NCBI GenBank assembly: GCA_030633365.1
Contig: DAOVSY010000029.1
Location: 1-14,758, forward strand
Reading direction: 5' to 3'
Origin: Spirochaetaceae bacterium
Lineage (GTDB): Bacteria > Spirochaetota > Spirochaetia > B11-G9
DNA length: 14,758 nucleotides
Position numbers and translations under genes: made by a program. The notes under the pieces were generated by a model. It did no database searches and had not been told where the DNA came from. It saw only the letters and a list, made by a program, of their open reading frames with translations. The first letter of the stretch is position 1. Every line of letters begins with the position of its first letter. Below, piece by piece: positions 8,012 through 14,758 of the stretch.

Positions 8012-8989
8012 TTAGGGAACCGGTACAACTTTTAAAATTTGACTAATAATATCATCTGATGTTAACTCAGCAGACTCTGCGTCATAAGAAAGAACACTTC
8101 TATGACGAAGAACATTATAAACTACAGATTTTACATCATCCGGAATAACAAATGTTCTACCCTCAATAAGTGCTTTTATCTTTGAACATCTATACAAGTA
8201 AATAGTAGCCCTGGTCGAAGCACCAAAGTCAATAAACCTGGTATACGATCTTGCTGCATCTTCTTTTAATCTGGATGCTGTAATTATTGCCACTATATAT
8301 TCTTCAATTCTTTCATCCACAAGTATCTCTGAAGCTGTTTTTTGAAGCTTTTTCAATAATTCCGAACTTATAATTTTCGAAACTTTCTGTTCTTTTTCAA
8401 CACCCACCATTCTTAAAATTTTAAGTTCTTCATCAACCGATGGATATTCCACCAAAAGCTTCATTATAAACCTGTCCAATTGAGCCTCAGGTAAAGGGTA
8501 AGTGCCTTCCTGCTCTATAGGATTCTGGGTTGCAAGAACAAAAAAAGGAGATGGTAACTTATGTGTTTTATTACCAATTGTAACCTGCTTCTCCTCCATT
8601 GCTTCAAGAAGAGCAGACTGTACTTTAGCTGGTGCTCTGTTTATTTCGTCTGCCAGTATTACGTTGGAAAAAACAGGTCCTTTTCTAATTACAAATTCCC
8701 CGGTCTGCTGTCTAAAAACAAGCGTTCCAATTAAATCTGCAGGAAGTAGATCAGGAGTAAACTGTACACGCTTAAAATCAGAATCTATTACTTCTGCCAT
8801 GGTTTTAACAGCCAGAGTCTTTGCCAGCCCTGGTACACCTTCCAGCAGCACATGTCCACCAGCAATTAGTGCCATTATCATTCCATCAACCATGCTGTTT
8901 TGGCCAATAATTTTTTTCCCAATTTCCTTCTGACACAGCTTAATATTATCCGAAGCTTCACGGACTCGTTCTTCGAGACTATTACTCAT
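8012..8989 (-). CDS. moxR: MoxR-family AAA+ ATPase
   Basis: This is a 325-residue AAA+ ATPase of the MoxR group, thought to act as a chaperone that remodels vWA-domain partners. Key motifs in order are Walker A GVPGLAKT (51-58), Walker B ILADEINR (111-118), sensor 1 ATQNP (Asn156) and LDRF with Arg173 as the likely arginine finger. The C-terminal helical lid follows (from about 190, with SYTRFIDFGAS and FVIPDDV). Length and motifs are normal for the family. It is the first gene of the Bat operon: the ATG at 8989 has GAGG about nine bases upstream, and an 82-base gap separates it from a divergent gene. Its place before DUF58, BatA and BatB suggests it serves these vWA proteins. Confidence 0.95.
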   Translation of the reverse strand: MSNSLEERVREASDNIKLCQKEIGKKIIGQNSMVDGMIMALIAGGHVLLEGVPGLAKTLAVKTMAEVIDSDFKRVQFTPDLLPADLIGTLVFRQQTGEFVIRKGPVFSNVILADEINRAPAKVQSALLEAMEEKQVTIGNKTHKLPSPFFVLATQNPIEQEGTYPLPEAQLDRFIMKLLVEYPSVDEELKILRMVGVEKEQKVSKIISSELLKKLQKTASEILVDERIEEYIVAIITASRLKEDAARSYTRFIDFGASTRATIYLYRCSKIKALIEGRTFVIPDDVKSVVYNVLRHRSVLSYDAESAELTSDDIISQILKVVPVP

Positions 8990-9017
8990 GTTATAATCCT
9001 CATTACTACTATTACAG

Positions 9018-9046
9018 TTACTTTTATATTCAAACTAGAGTATATT
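9018..9046 (+). promoter_or_regulatory. Candidate sigma-70 promoter for the PHP phosphatase, in the divergent gap
   Basis: TTACTT (9018-9023) and TATATT (9041-9046) are 17 bases apart and lie 26 bases before the ATG at 9072. The 82-base gap must also hold the Bat operon promoter. The best - strand candidate is TTGTGA (9048-9053 complement) with ATATAA 18 bases downstream, which is weak. The region is AT-rich, so chance matches are likely. Confidence 0.45.
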
Positions 9047-9071
9047 ATCACAAAATAGAAAAGGGTACAGT

Positions 9072-9914
9072 ATGTTCAAAACAAATTATCATTCTCATTC
9101 AAAATTTTGTGATGGAACAGGAGAACTTGAAGAATATGTAAAGTCAGCTATAAGCAGGGGATTTGATGTATTTGGGTTTTCCGGGCATGCCCCTTTACCC
9201 TTTGAGAATGACTGGACAATGCCAAAAAATATATTAAAAGATTATTTAGATGAAACAAAACGAATTAAACATGCATATAAAGACATTATAAAACTAAAAA
9301 TTGGCCTGGAAGTTGATTATATTGAAGACAAAATGGCTCCATCGGATCAGTTTTATCAGGATTTGAATCTTGATTATTTAATTGGATCTATTCACGTCCT
9401 ACCCAATTATAAGACAGGAGAATATCTTGGTGTAGAGTATACAAAAAGTGAAATGGAACAGTTAATAAATGGCACATATAAAGGAGATGCAAAGCCTCTT
9501 GTAAAAGAATATTACCGATTAGTCCGTGACATGTCTAAAAAGGGAGGTTTTGAAATATTGGGGCACATAGATGTAGTAAAAAAGACCAATATCAATTCCA
9601 TCTATTTTGATGAAACAGAAAAGTGGTATAAGGATGAGATTGAATCGACAATGCAATGCATTGCAGAAAGTAATCAGATTTTAGAAATAAATACAGGGAA
9701 AGTTTTAAATGACCCTACAAGAATATATCCCTCTCCCTGGATACTTAAAATTGCAAAAAAATATAATATCCCTGTAATGCTTAATTCCGATGCTCACAGA
9801 CCTGATAGAATAGATAATTATTTTGATGAAGCAAAAAAAATAATTATCAATGCCGGGTATACTGAGCTTATGGTTTTAAATAAAGATAAATGGGAGAGTG
9901 ATGTAATTATCTAA
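9072..9914 (+). CDS. PHP-family phosphoesterase, histidinol-phosphatase (HisJ/HisK) type
   Basis: This is a 280-residue PHP-domain metal-dependent phosphatase. The expected metal ligands are all present: His7 and His9 (YHSHS), Asp14, His39 (GFSGHAPLP), Glu80 (GLEVDY), His108 (GSIHVLP), His165 (GHIDVVK), Asp240 and His242 (NSDAHRP). The pattern and length match stand-alone histidinol-phosphatases, which release phosphate from L-histidinol phosphate in histidine synthesis. No other his genes are in the window. The neighbours are a kinase and a phosphodiesterase, so a role on another phosphomonoester is possible. Translation starts at ATG with AAAGGG about seven bases upstream. The stop is five bases from the stop of the convergent kinase gene. 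Confidence 0.85.
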   Translation: MFKTNYHSHSKFCDGTGELEEYVKSAISRGFDVFGFSGHAPLPFENDWTMPKNILKDYLDETKRIKHAYKDIIKLKIGLEVDYIEDKMAPSDQFYQDLNLDYLIGSIHVLPNYKTGEYLGVEYTKSEMEQLINGTYKGDAKPLVKEYYRLVRDMSKKGGFEILGHIDVVKKTNINSIYFDETEKWYKDEIESTMQCIAESNQILEINTGKVLNDPTRIYPSPWILKIAKKYNIPVMLNSDAHRPDRIDNYFDEAKKIIINAGYTELMVLNKDKWESDVII

Positions 9915-9926
9915 ATTTTTTAGATA
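9908..9926. terminator. AT-rich hairpin shared by the convergent phosphatase and kinase stops
   Basis: TATCTAAA and TTTAGATA form an 8-bp stem with a TTT loop, and it contains both stop codons. There is no clear T-run on either side and the stem is almost entirely A/T, so it may be only a weak bidirectional terminator. Confidence 0.35.
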
Positions 9927-11398
9927 TCAATAATTTTATTAACAATTTTTTTCCATTTTTCATATTTAACAAGATTATCCTTATTTATTTTATTTTTAAT
10001 AATTGTTTGGTCTTTTTTAATCTTTTTAATCTGATCAAGATCAGACCAGACCCCCAGACCCAAACCAGCAAGATAACACCCTCCCAAAGCTGTAATTTCC
10101 CTCTCTTTGGGTTTGATTATTCTAACACCGGATAATTCAGAAAGATAATTTATTAAAAAGGCATTATTACTAACACCTCCATCTACAGACAGAGTAGTAA
10201 TTTTTTCAACATTATTCTCTGCTATTAATTCCATAATCTGATAAGCCCGAAAGGCAACAGACTCCAGAACAGCCCTAAGTAGTTGGTTTTTATCTGTATC
10301 AAGGCCCATACCAACAAAAGCGGCATTACTTTTTGTTGTCCAGTAAGGTACTGACAAACCAGCTAATGCGGGTACAAAATAAACATTATCTTCTTCACAT
10401 TTAACCATTTCTGAAATTTCTTCAACAGATCCAAATAGCCCTATTTTATTTTTAAGCCAGTCTAGAGCAGAGCCAACAGTATATATTCCACCATCAACTA
10501 TATATTGTTTTTCATTTTTCTGCTGAGGACAAACTGTTGTAATTAATTTATCTTTTTTAGAAGGTATCCCGGAACCTGTATTAACAAGAAGAAACCCACC
10601 AGTACCCAATGTAAGCTTTGCTTCACCTTTATTAAAACATCTATGTCCATATAATGCAGATTGCTGATCAACTACCGATGAAATTATTGGTGCTTCTATC
10701 CCAAAACAAACAGAAGGATCAGTAATTCCATATTCAAATATAGAAGAAGTAACCTCGGGCATAATTCCTTTTTCCAAATTAAAAAAATCAATAATTTTTT
10801 CATCCCACTTATACATGTTAATATCAAACAACATTGTCCGGGATGCAGTTGTTACATCTGTATAATAATTTTGTTTTTTAATAAGTTTATTAATAATCCA
10901 GACTTCTGAAGTTGCCATAATAAGATTATTTTTTTTCTTTTGATTCTGTACTTCAGGTATATTATCTATAAGCCATTTCATTTTAGGGGCTGAAAAATAA
11001 GGATCCATAAAAAGCCCTGTTGTTTTTTCAATATATCTTTCAATCTCCGGATTATTATAGGAATTTATATCCGATGAAGTTCTGTTATCCTGCCATACAA
11101 TAGCATTATATAATGGCTCAAGAGTTGTTTTATTAAAGGGAATAATTGTTTCACCCTGATTATCTATGGCTATTCCAATAATCTCTTTTGGAAGAACATT
11201 ATAATTGTATAAAATATCTTTAATTCCACTTAATATACTAATAAATATTTTTTCCGGACTGTGTTCAACCCAATTTCTTTGAGGTGTACTTATTTTAATG
11301 GGTTTAATCACTACTTTTTTTTCATTCCCATGCAAATCATAAAGAACTACTTTTGTGGCTGTTGTACCCTGATCAATAGATAAAATATATTCATTCAT
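9920..11398 (-). CDS. FGGY-family carbohydrate kinase, glycerol kinase-like
   Basis: This is a 492-residue cytoplasmic kinase of the FGGY family, closest by eye to glycerol kinase (about 500 residues), which makes sn-glycerol 3-phosphate with ATP. Shared landmarks are DQGTT (9-13), WVEH (43-46), NAIVWQ (98-103), DPYFS with Tyr134, DQQSAL with Asp244, GTGGF, and the C-terminal VDGGVSNN and EREITALGGCYLAGLG. Of the glycerol-binding residues of E. coli GlpK (Arg83, Glu84, Trp103, Tyr135, Asp245), four are kept, but Arg83 is Gly82 here: NQGET instead of NQRET. The substrate may therefore be another polyol or glycerol analogue. The ATG at 11398 has GAGGTGAG three to four bases upstream. The gene diverges from a GntR regulator, which probably controls it. 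Confidence 0.85.
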   Translation of the reverse strand: MNEYILSIDQGTTATKVVLYDLHGNEKKVVIKPIKISTPQRNWVEHSPEKIFISILSGIKDILYNYNVLPKEIIGIAIDNQGETIIPFNKTTLEPLYNAIVWQDNRTSSDINSYNNPEIERYIEKTTGLFMDPYFSAPKMKWLIDNIPEVQNQKKKNNLIMATSEVWIINKLIKKQNYYTDVTTASRTMLFDINMYKWDEKIIDFFNLEKGIMPEVTSSIFEYGITDPSVCFGIEAPIISSVVDQQSALYGHRCFNKGEAKLTLGTGGFLLVNTGSGIPSKKDKLITTVCPQQKNEKQYIVDGGIYTVGSALDWLKNKIGLFGSVEEISEMVKCEEDNVYFVPALAGLSVPYWTTKSNAAFVGMGLDTDKNQLLRAVLESVAFRAYQIMELIAENNVEKITTLSVDGGVSNNAFLINYLSELSGVRIIKPKEREITALGGCYLAGLGLGVWSDLDQIKKIKKDQTIIKNKINKDNLVKYEKWKKIVNKIIDI

Positions 11399-11414
11399 TA
11401 CTCACCTCAATTCT

Positions 11415-11428
11415 AATACTATACTATT
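11415..11428. promoter_or_regulatory. Near-palindrome in the kinase leader, possible GntR operator
   Basis: AATAcTATAcTATT is a 14-base near-palindrome of the form AATA-N-TATA-N-TATT. It sits between the kinase start codon and its candidate -10 box. HutC-type GntR regulators often bind short palindromes with a central TA. The site is all A/T except two C residues, so it could be chance. A second arm pair, AATACTA (11415-11421) and TAGTATT (11466-11472), overlaps it. Confidence 0.25.
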
Positions 11429-11456
11429 ATTTACTCTTTAGAATTTAATTTTTAAA

Positions 11457-11485
11457 ATAATATGCTAGTATTGTTTTTTCGGTAA
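11457..11485 (-). promoter_or_regulatory. Candidate promoter of the FGGY kinase gene
   Basis: Read on the - strand, TTACCG (11480-11485) and TATTAT (11457-11462) are separated by exactly 17 bases and lie about 60 bases before the kinase ATG. It overlaps the likely promoter of the divergent gntR gene (-10 TATACT at 11501-11506, no clear -35), so one bound regulator could affect both. Confidence 0.45.
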
Positions 11486-11527
11486 GTTTTCTATTTCAAT
11501 TATACTGATATTATGATATTACTAAAA

Positions 11528-11533
11528 AAGGAG
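11528..11533 (+). promoter_or_regulatory. Ribosome binding site that sets the GntR start
   Basis: AAGGAG lies six bases before TTG at 11540. The in-frame ATG at 11513 has no such site. The spacing is identical to that of the GTG start at 7139. Confidence 0.75.
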
Positions 11534-11539
11534 AATATA

Positions 11540-12283
11540 TTGAACCCCAGATTACCTTTATATCACAGAATTGAAAACGATCTGAAGAATAAAATTTTTG
11601 CAGGTCAATACAAACCTGGTGACATTCTTCCTTCCGAAAGAGAACTAATTGAAATATATAAAGTATCCAGATTAACTGCAAGAGAAGCTGTCAGCAGGCT
11701 GGCAAATCAGGGACTGGTAAATAAAATTCAGGGGAAAGGAACTTTTGTTTCCAAACCAAAACTTGGGCACAGCTCAGGCTCTTTATATAGTGGTGGTGAA
11801 GAAATTCTCATGCGAAATTTTGAGATAAAAACAAAGGTACTGGATCTTAAAATTGTGACACCAGATGCAATCGTAAGTAAAAACCTTAGTCTTGATAGCA
11901 GCACAGAAGAGGTTGTATATCTGGAAAGATTAAGATTTGCAAATGATAATCCTGTTGCTTTAATAAAAAGTTATTTACCTCAAAAAGCTGTACCTGGATT
12001 GGAATTGGTTGATTTTACCAATAAATCCCTTTATAAAACACTGGAAGAATCTTATAGAATGCAGCTCTATGATGCTAATGAAATAATAGAAGCTGTCAAA
12101 GCAGATGAACGGTGTGCAGGGCTGCTCAAAATAAAAAGAGGCACAGCTTTACTGTTTAATCACAGAACTGTTCGGTTACTCGATAGATCTGTTATTGAAT
12201 ATGAAACAGTAATGTACCGGTCTGATATTTATAAATATCACAATAGAATAATAGGTAATCTGGCTGCTTTACCAAAAAATTAA
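11540..12283 (+). CDS. GntR-family transcriptional regulator, HutC/UTRA type
   Basis: This DNA-binding regulator senses a small ligand, 247 residues from the preferred TTG at 11540 (an ATG at 11513 would add nine residues but lacks a ribosome site). The N-terminal winged helix is clear: LYHRIENDLKNKIFAGQY, KPGDILPSERELIEIYKVSR, LTAREAVSRLANQGL and the wing KIQGKGTFVSKP. The rest (from about residue 85) fits a UTRA ligand-binding domain, with VVYLERLRFANDNPVALIKSY and a C-terminal YETVMYRSDIYKYH. It diverges from the FGGY kinase across a 114-140 base gap and converges on the phosphodiesterase gene, with only five bases between stops. The likely targets are the kinase and itself, and possibly the phosphodiesterase/transporter unit. 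The ligand is unknown; a sugar or polyol phosphate is typical of the subfamily. Confidence 0.9.
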   Translation: MNPRLPLYHRIENDLKNKIFAGQYKPGDILPSERELIEIYKVSRLTAREAVSRLANQGLVNKIQGKGTFVSKPKLGHSSGSLYSGGEEILMRNFEIKTKVLDLKIVTPDAIVSKNLSLDSSTEEVVYLERLRFANDNPVALIKSYLPQKAVPGLELVDFTNKSLYKTLEESYRMQLYDANEIIEAVKADERCAGLLKIKRGTALLFNHRTVRLLDRSVIEYETVMYRSDIYKYHNRIIGNLAALPKN

Positions 12284-12288
12284 TTTAT

Positions 12289-13122
12289 CTAATCATTAAA
12301 TGGATAAGTAATCTCCATCTCTTTTCTATTAGTAATCTGTACTGTATGGGTTGTTATTTCAGGAGCAATTGAACTATTCAGACTAATACGATGAATAAGA
12401 TAACCTGGAGTTTCCAGCACAAAATCACCAGGAGCAGTATCGTTTAAATCAAGATCAAGCTGCATTGCTATAGAAGGAGCCAAAGAAAAATTAACACCAC
12501 CTTTTCTTGACAACATTGCACGATGAATATGACCACATCCAACTAATAGTAAATTTTCAGCCTTACTTAATATATTTAATAATCTTTCTCTATTTAAATA
12601 TGACTGATTATCCATAAATCCTATACCTGAAGGGAATGGGGGCTGATGAAGAAAGACTAATGAATTAATATTTGAATCCAGCTCAATCTCCAGTTGTTTA
12701 AGTATACCCTCGGTTAAACTCCCATGTGGACCACCAGGGGACACTGAATCGAGTAAAATAATTTTTATATTATCGATTATAAATGAATGAAATATTCTAT
12801 TATCAATATAATTATTTAAATATTTATGTTCACTAAAAACACTTGCCATATTTTTTTTATTATCATGATTCCCGGGAATAATATAATAAGGAATTGTAAG
12901 TTCTGATAGACTTTTTTTAATTATTTCATATGAGGAAATAGTACCATCATCACTTAAGTCTCCGGAAATAACTAACAGATCAATAGGAAAAGTAAATTTT
13001 TTTATATGTCTAGTAAAGTGTTTTAGCCCTTTTAATGTATCAGATACTTCATAAGCAAACTTTCCATCTTTACAAATATGTAAATCTGAGGCCTGAACTA
13101 TTGTTAAACTGCTTTTTCCCAT
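12289..13122 (-). CDS. Calcineurin-like metallophosphodiesterase (GpdQ/CpdA type)
   Basis: This 277-residue binuclear metal phosphodiesterase has a full set of class III ligands: Asp13 and His15 (SDLH), Asp55 (SGDLSD), Asn85 and His86 (PGNHD), His159 (FLHQPP), and His198 and His200 (GHIH). Most ligand spacings match those of the glycerophosphodiesterase GpdQ (Asp8, His10, Asp50, Asn80, His156, His195, His197), and the length is alike. CpdA, a cAMP phosphodiesterase, belongs to the same family, so cAMP is an alternative substrate. At the site of GpdQ His217 this protein has Met220 (APSIAMQL). No signal peptide is seen, so it is cytoplasmic and probably acts on an imported substrate. It lies 87 bases downstream of the potC stop on the same strand. 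GAGG lies six bases before the ATG. The stop is TAG, with TAA two codons later. Confidence 0.87.
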   Translation of the reverse strand: MGKSSLTIVQASDLHICKDGKFAYEVSDTLKGLKHFTRHIKKFTFPIDLLVISGDLSDDGTISSYEIIKKSLSELTIPYYIIPGNHDNKKNMASVFSEHKYLNNYIDNRIFHSFIIDNIKIILLDSVSPGGPHGSLTEGILKQLEIELDSNINSLVFLHQPPFPSGIGFMDNQSYLNRERLLNILSKAENLLLVGCGHIHRAMLSRKGGVNFSLAPSIAMQLDLDLNDTAPGDFVLETPGYLIHRISLNSSIAPEITTHTVQITNRKEMEITYPFND

Positions 13123-13145
13123 AATTTCCTCTTAGGATCATATAT

Positions 13146-13206
13146 CTATATACGAAAGCAGGGCAGCCACTCAGTGAGTAACTGCCCATACATTTCGTAA
13201 TTATAG
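13146..13206. repeat. 61-base interrupted palindrome between potC and the phosphodiesterase gene
   Basis: Nested paired arms are CTATA/TATAG (13146-13150, 13202-13206), TACGAAA/TTTCGTA (13151-13157, 13193-13199), GGGCAG/CTGCCC (13161-13166, 13182-13187) and ACTC/GAGT around AGT (13169-13179). On the - strand transcript the structure starts three bases after the potC stop and is followed by ATCTATATGATCC-like sequence rather than a T-run. It is more GC-rich than its surroundings. It could be an mRNA processing or stability element, an attenuator, a dyad operator or a dispersed repeat. Confidence 0.8.
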
Positions 13207-13209
13207 CTA

Positions 13210-14067
13210 TTACTCTTCTTCTTTCTTTCCTGCGTAGAGATTGATCACAGCAAAAATAGATACTGAAACAATTAGCAGAAATGATATAGCATTTATTACA
13301 GGAGTAGATCCGTCCCTAACCTGTTGGTACAGGTTAATTGGAAGGGTCGATTCTGCTCCAATTAAAAACAGTGTTGTGTTGAAGTTCTCAAATGACATAA
13401 GAAAAGCAATGGCAGCTCCGCCTATTATTGAGGGTCTGAGGAATTTTAAAGTAATGAACCAGATTACTTCAAACTTATTTGCTCCAAGATTAAATGCAGC
13501 TTCCTCCAGGGTTCTGTCAAATTTTCTTAGGCGGGCAGAAATTATCATAGTAACAATTGTTGTTACAAATGAAAACTGCCCCATTACAACAAGCCAAAAG
13601 TTGGGGGTCAGGGCTTTTAAATAGATTCCAAAAGTGTTCTCTACAAATTCACCTATTAAGGATGTAAACTGCAGTATTGAGATACCCAAAATTACCCCGG
13701 GTATTACTAAAGGGGCTATCATTAGAAAATAAAGGGCTCCCTTAAATTTAAAGTCTTCCTGCTCAAACAGAAAAGCCGCCATTGTTCCAACTATTGTAGA
13801 CAAAATAGAAACTGTAATTGCAACCTTAAAGGAATTGGCAATCCCCCGCAGGTTTATTGAGTCATGAAATAATCCAATCTTTTCAGGACCATTTCCAAAA
13901 AACCAGTCCAGAGTAAACCCCTTCCATGGAAGGGACGGGAACATGGAATCATTAAATGCAAGTACCATTGTTACAACCAGAGGCGAAAACAGAAAAACAA
14001 AGAATGTTATAATAAACAGTTTATAGCTTCTTAAATAAGCTTTTGAATTAGGTAATGTCCTTATCAT
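13210..14067 (-). CDS. ABC transporter permease, PotC type
   Basis: This is an inner-membrane permease of 285 residues, the normal length for PotC-like subunits of polyamine-type importers. It has six predicted membrane spans (first at about 17-38, last at about 260-279) and an EAA loop (LEEAAFNLGANKFEVIWFIT, about 187-206) for contact with the ATPase. The ATG overlaps the potB stop as ATGA, so the two are translationally coupled and should form a heterodimer. The protein ends in a charged tail (GKKEEE), followed by TAA and an in-frame TAG. PotB/PotC-type permeases also serve transporters for substrates other than spermidine and putrescine, so the substrate is open; the downstream phosphodiesterase hints at a phosphodiester or its product. 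Confidence 0.9.
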   Translation of the reverse strand: MIRTLPNSKAYLRSYKLFIITFFVFLFSPLVVTMVLAFNDSMFPSLPWKGFTLDWFFGNGPEKIGLFHDSINLRGIANSFKVAITVSILSTIVGTMAAFLFEQEDFKFKGALYFLMIAPLVIPGVILGISILQFTSLIGEFVENTFGIYLKALTPNFWLVVMGQFSFVTTIVTMIISARLRKFDRTLEEAAFNLGANKFEVIWFITLKFLRPSIIGGAAIAFLMSFENFNTTLFLIGAESTLPINLYQQVRDGSTPVINAISFLLIVSVSIFAVINLYAGKKEEE

Positions 14068-14758
14068 TTTACTACCTCCGAGAAACTCTGCTTGGTAAGC
14101 TTAAGAGCAATAAAAATTATAAAAGATGAAAGAATAAGGAGTAGAAATCCGAAAGCGCTGCCCTGTTCCCAGTTAAAGTATACTATCATCTGGTTATATA
14201 TCTGTTCTGTAAACCATAGAGCGTTTTTTCCACCCATCAGCTTTGGAGTTAAATAACTTCCCAGAACAAGCATAAATACTATGATGCTTCCAGACATTAT
14301 TCCAGGCATACAATAGGGAATAATAATCTCCTTCCATATTGCCAGCCTTTTAGCTCCCAGATCATGAGCTGCCTCAATAAGAGCATCATCAAGGCTTCCC
14401 ATAACTCCTATAATAGGTACTATCATAAACAGCATGGAAGTATAAACCAAACCCATTATCATGGTTATATCGTTGTAGAGCATCTCTATAGGCTGGTTAA
14501 AGATACCAAGCTTTAACATAATTGAATTGATTACTCCGCTTTCACGTAAAAGTATCATCCATCCATAAACTCTAATCATTTCGCTTACCCAGAAGGGTAC
14601 CAGTAGAAGGACCATTAAAAGTCCCTGAGTTTTAATTTTAGTGACCTTTGTTATATAAAAGGCAACCGGCAGAGAAATAACAAGCACAATAGCTGTCACA
14701 AAAATAGAGTACATGGCTGTTCTCGCAAATGTACGCCAGTAGATGGGTTCCAAAAAGA
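14064..14758 (-). CDS. ABC transporter permease, PotB type, 5'-truncated by the window edge
   Basis: This is the partner permease of the PotC-type protein. The frame is open through 14758, so the TTG at 14753 is probably internal; about 230 residues are visible against roughly 280-300 for the family, and the first membrane span is missing. The visible part begins at the start of the transmembrane permease domain (IYWRTFARTAMYSIFVTAIV). It carries an EAA loop (IEAAHDLGAKRLAIWKEIIIP, about 126-146) followed by SGSIIVFMLVLGSYLTPKLMGG, typical of PotB. The ATPase (PotA-like) and binding protein are expected upstream, outside the window, or elsewhere in the genome. Confidence 0.88.
   Translation of the reverse strand, partial: FLEPIYWRTFARTAMYSIFVTAIVLVISLPVAFYITKVTKIKTQGLLMVLLLVPFWVSEMIRVYGWMILLRESGVINSIMLKLGIFNQPIEMLYNDITMIMGLVYTSMLFMIVPIIGVMGSLDDALIEAAHDLGAKRLAIWKEIIIPYCMPGIMSGSIIVFMLVLGSYLTPKLMGGKNALWFTEQIYNQMIVYFNWEQGSAFGFLLLILSSFIIFIALKLTKQSFSEVVK

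Noticed and set aside
8502..8933. 143-codon open frame on the + strand opposite moxR
   Set aside because: It lies wholly inside moxR, which has all AAA+ motifs, and its serine/cysteine-rich translation shows no domain. It is an antisense shadow.
13146..13206. Rho-independent terminator or tRNA
   Set aside because: Neither strand shows a T-run after the stem, and the arms do not form a cloverleaf or carry tRNA consensus bases.
1..14758. CRISPR arrays, insertion sequences, phage genes or tRNA genes
   Set aside because: I saw no regularly spaced repeats, transposase or integrase motifs, terminal inverted repeats or tRNA-like sequence.

Overview
The window is AT-rich, densely packed bacterial DNA with short intergenic gaps. 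Genes start at ATG, GTG and TTG behind clear Shine-Dalgarno sites (for example AAGGAG six bases before a GTG and a TTG). The layout moxR - DUF58 - membrane-anchored protein - batA - batB - TPR lipoprotein - batD, next to sugar/phosphate-type ABC transporters, fits an anaerobic or marine spirochaete (Spirochaetota). Strong Shine-Dalgarno use argues against Bacteroidota, the other group rich in Bat operons. This assignment is inference from gene content, not proof.

Left edge (1-1323): the 3' end of a two-domain ABC permease of the iron / 2-aminoethylphosphonate class on the + strand, closed by a strong intrinsic terminator.

Centre (1326-8989, - strand): an eight-gene Bat ('Bacteroides aerotolerance') operon read right to left: moxR, a DUF58/vWA protein, a BatD-like/DUF4381-like anchored protein, batA, batB, a TPR lipoprotein (batC-like), a long batD fused to TPR and SH3-like parts, and a small Smr-domain protein. 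Several junctions overlap (GTGA, TTGA, TAATG, and a 19-base overlap), so translation is probably coupled. MoxR ATPases usually act on vWA proteins, so the set looks like an envelope-associated chaperone or stress complex. Its third gene carries an in-frame TAG at codon 28 but is otherwise intact over 296 codons. This is the most striking observation in the window.

Right part (9072-14758): a PHP-family phosphatase (+) diverges from moxR and converges on a glycerol-kinase-like FGGY kinase (-). The kinase diverges from a GntR/UTRA regulator (+), which converges on a GpdQ/CpdA-like metallophosphodiesterase (-). Upstream of the phosphodiesterase on the same strand lie PotC- and PotB-type permeases, with potB running off the window. 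A 61-base interrupted palindrome sits between potC and the phosphodiesterase gene. Phosphodiesterase, kinase, regulator and importer together suggest uptake and breakdown of a small phosphodiester or polyol. Glycerophosphodiesters are the obvious candidate, but the kinase lacks the arginine that binds glycerol in GlpK, so the substrate is open.
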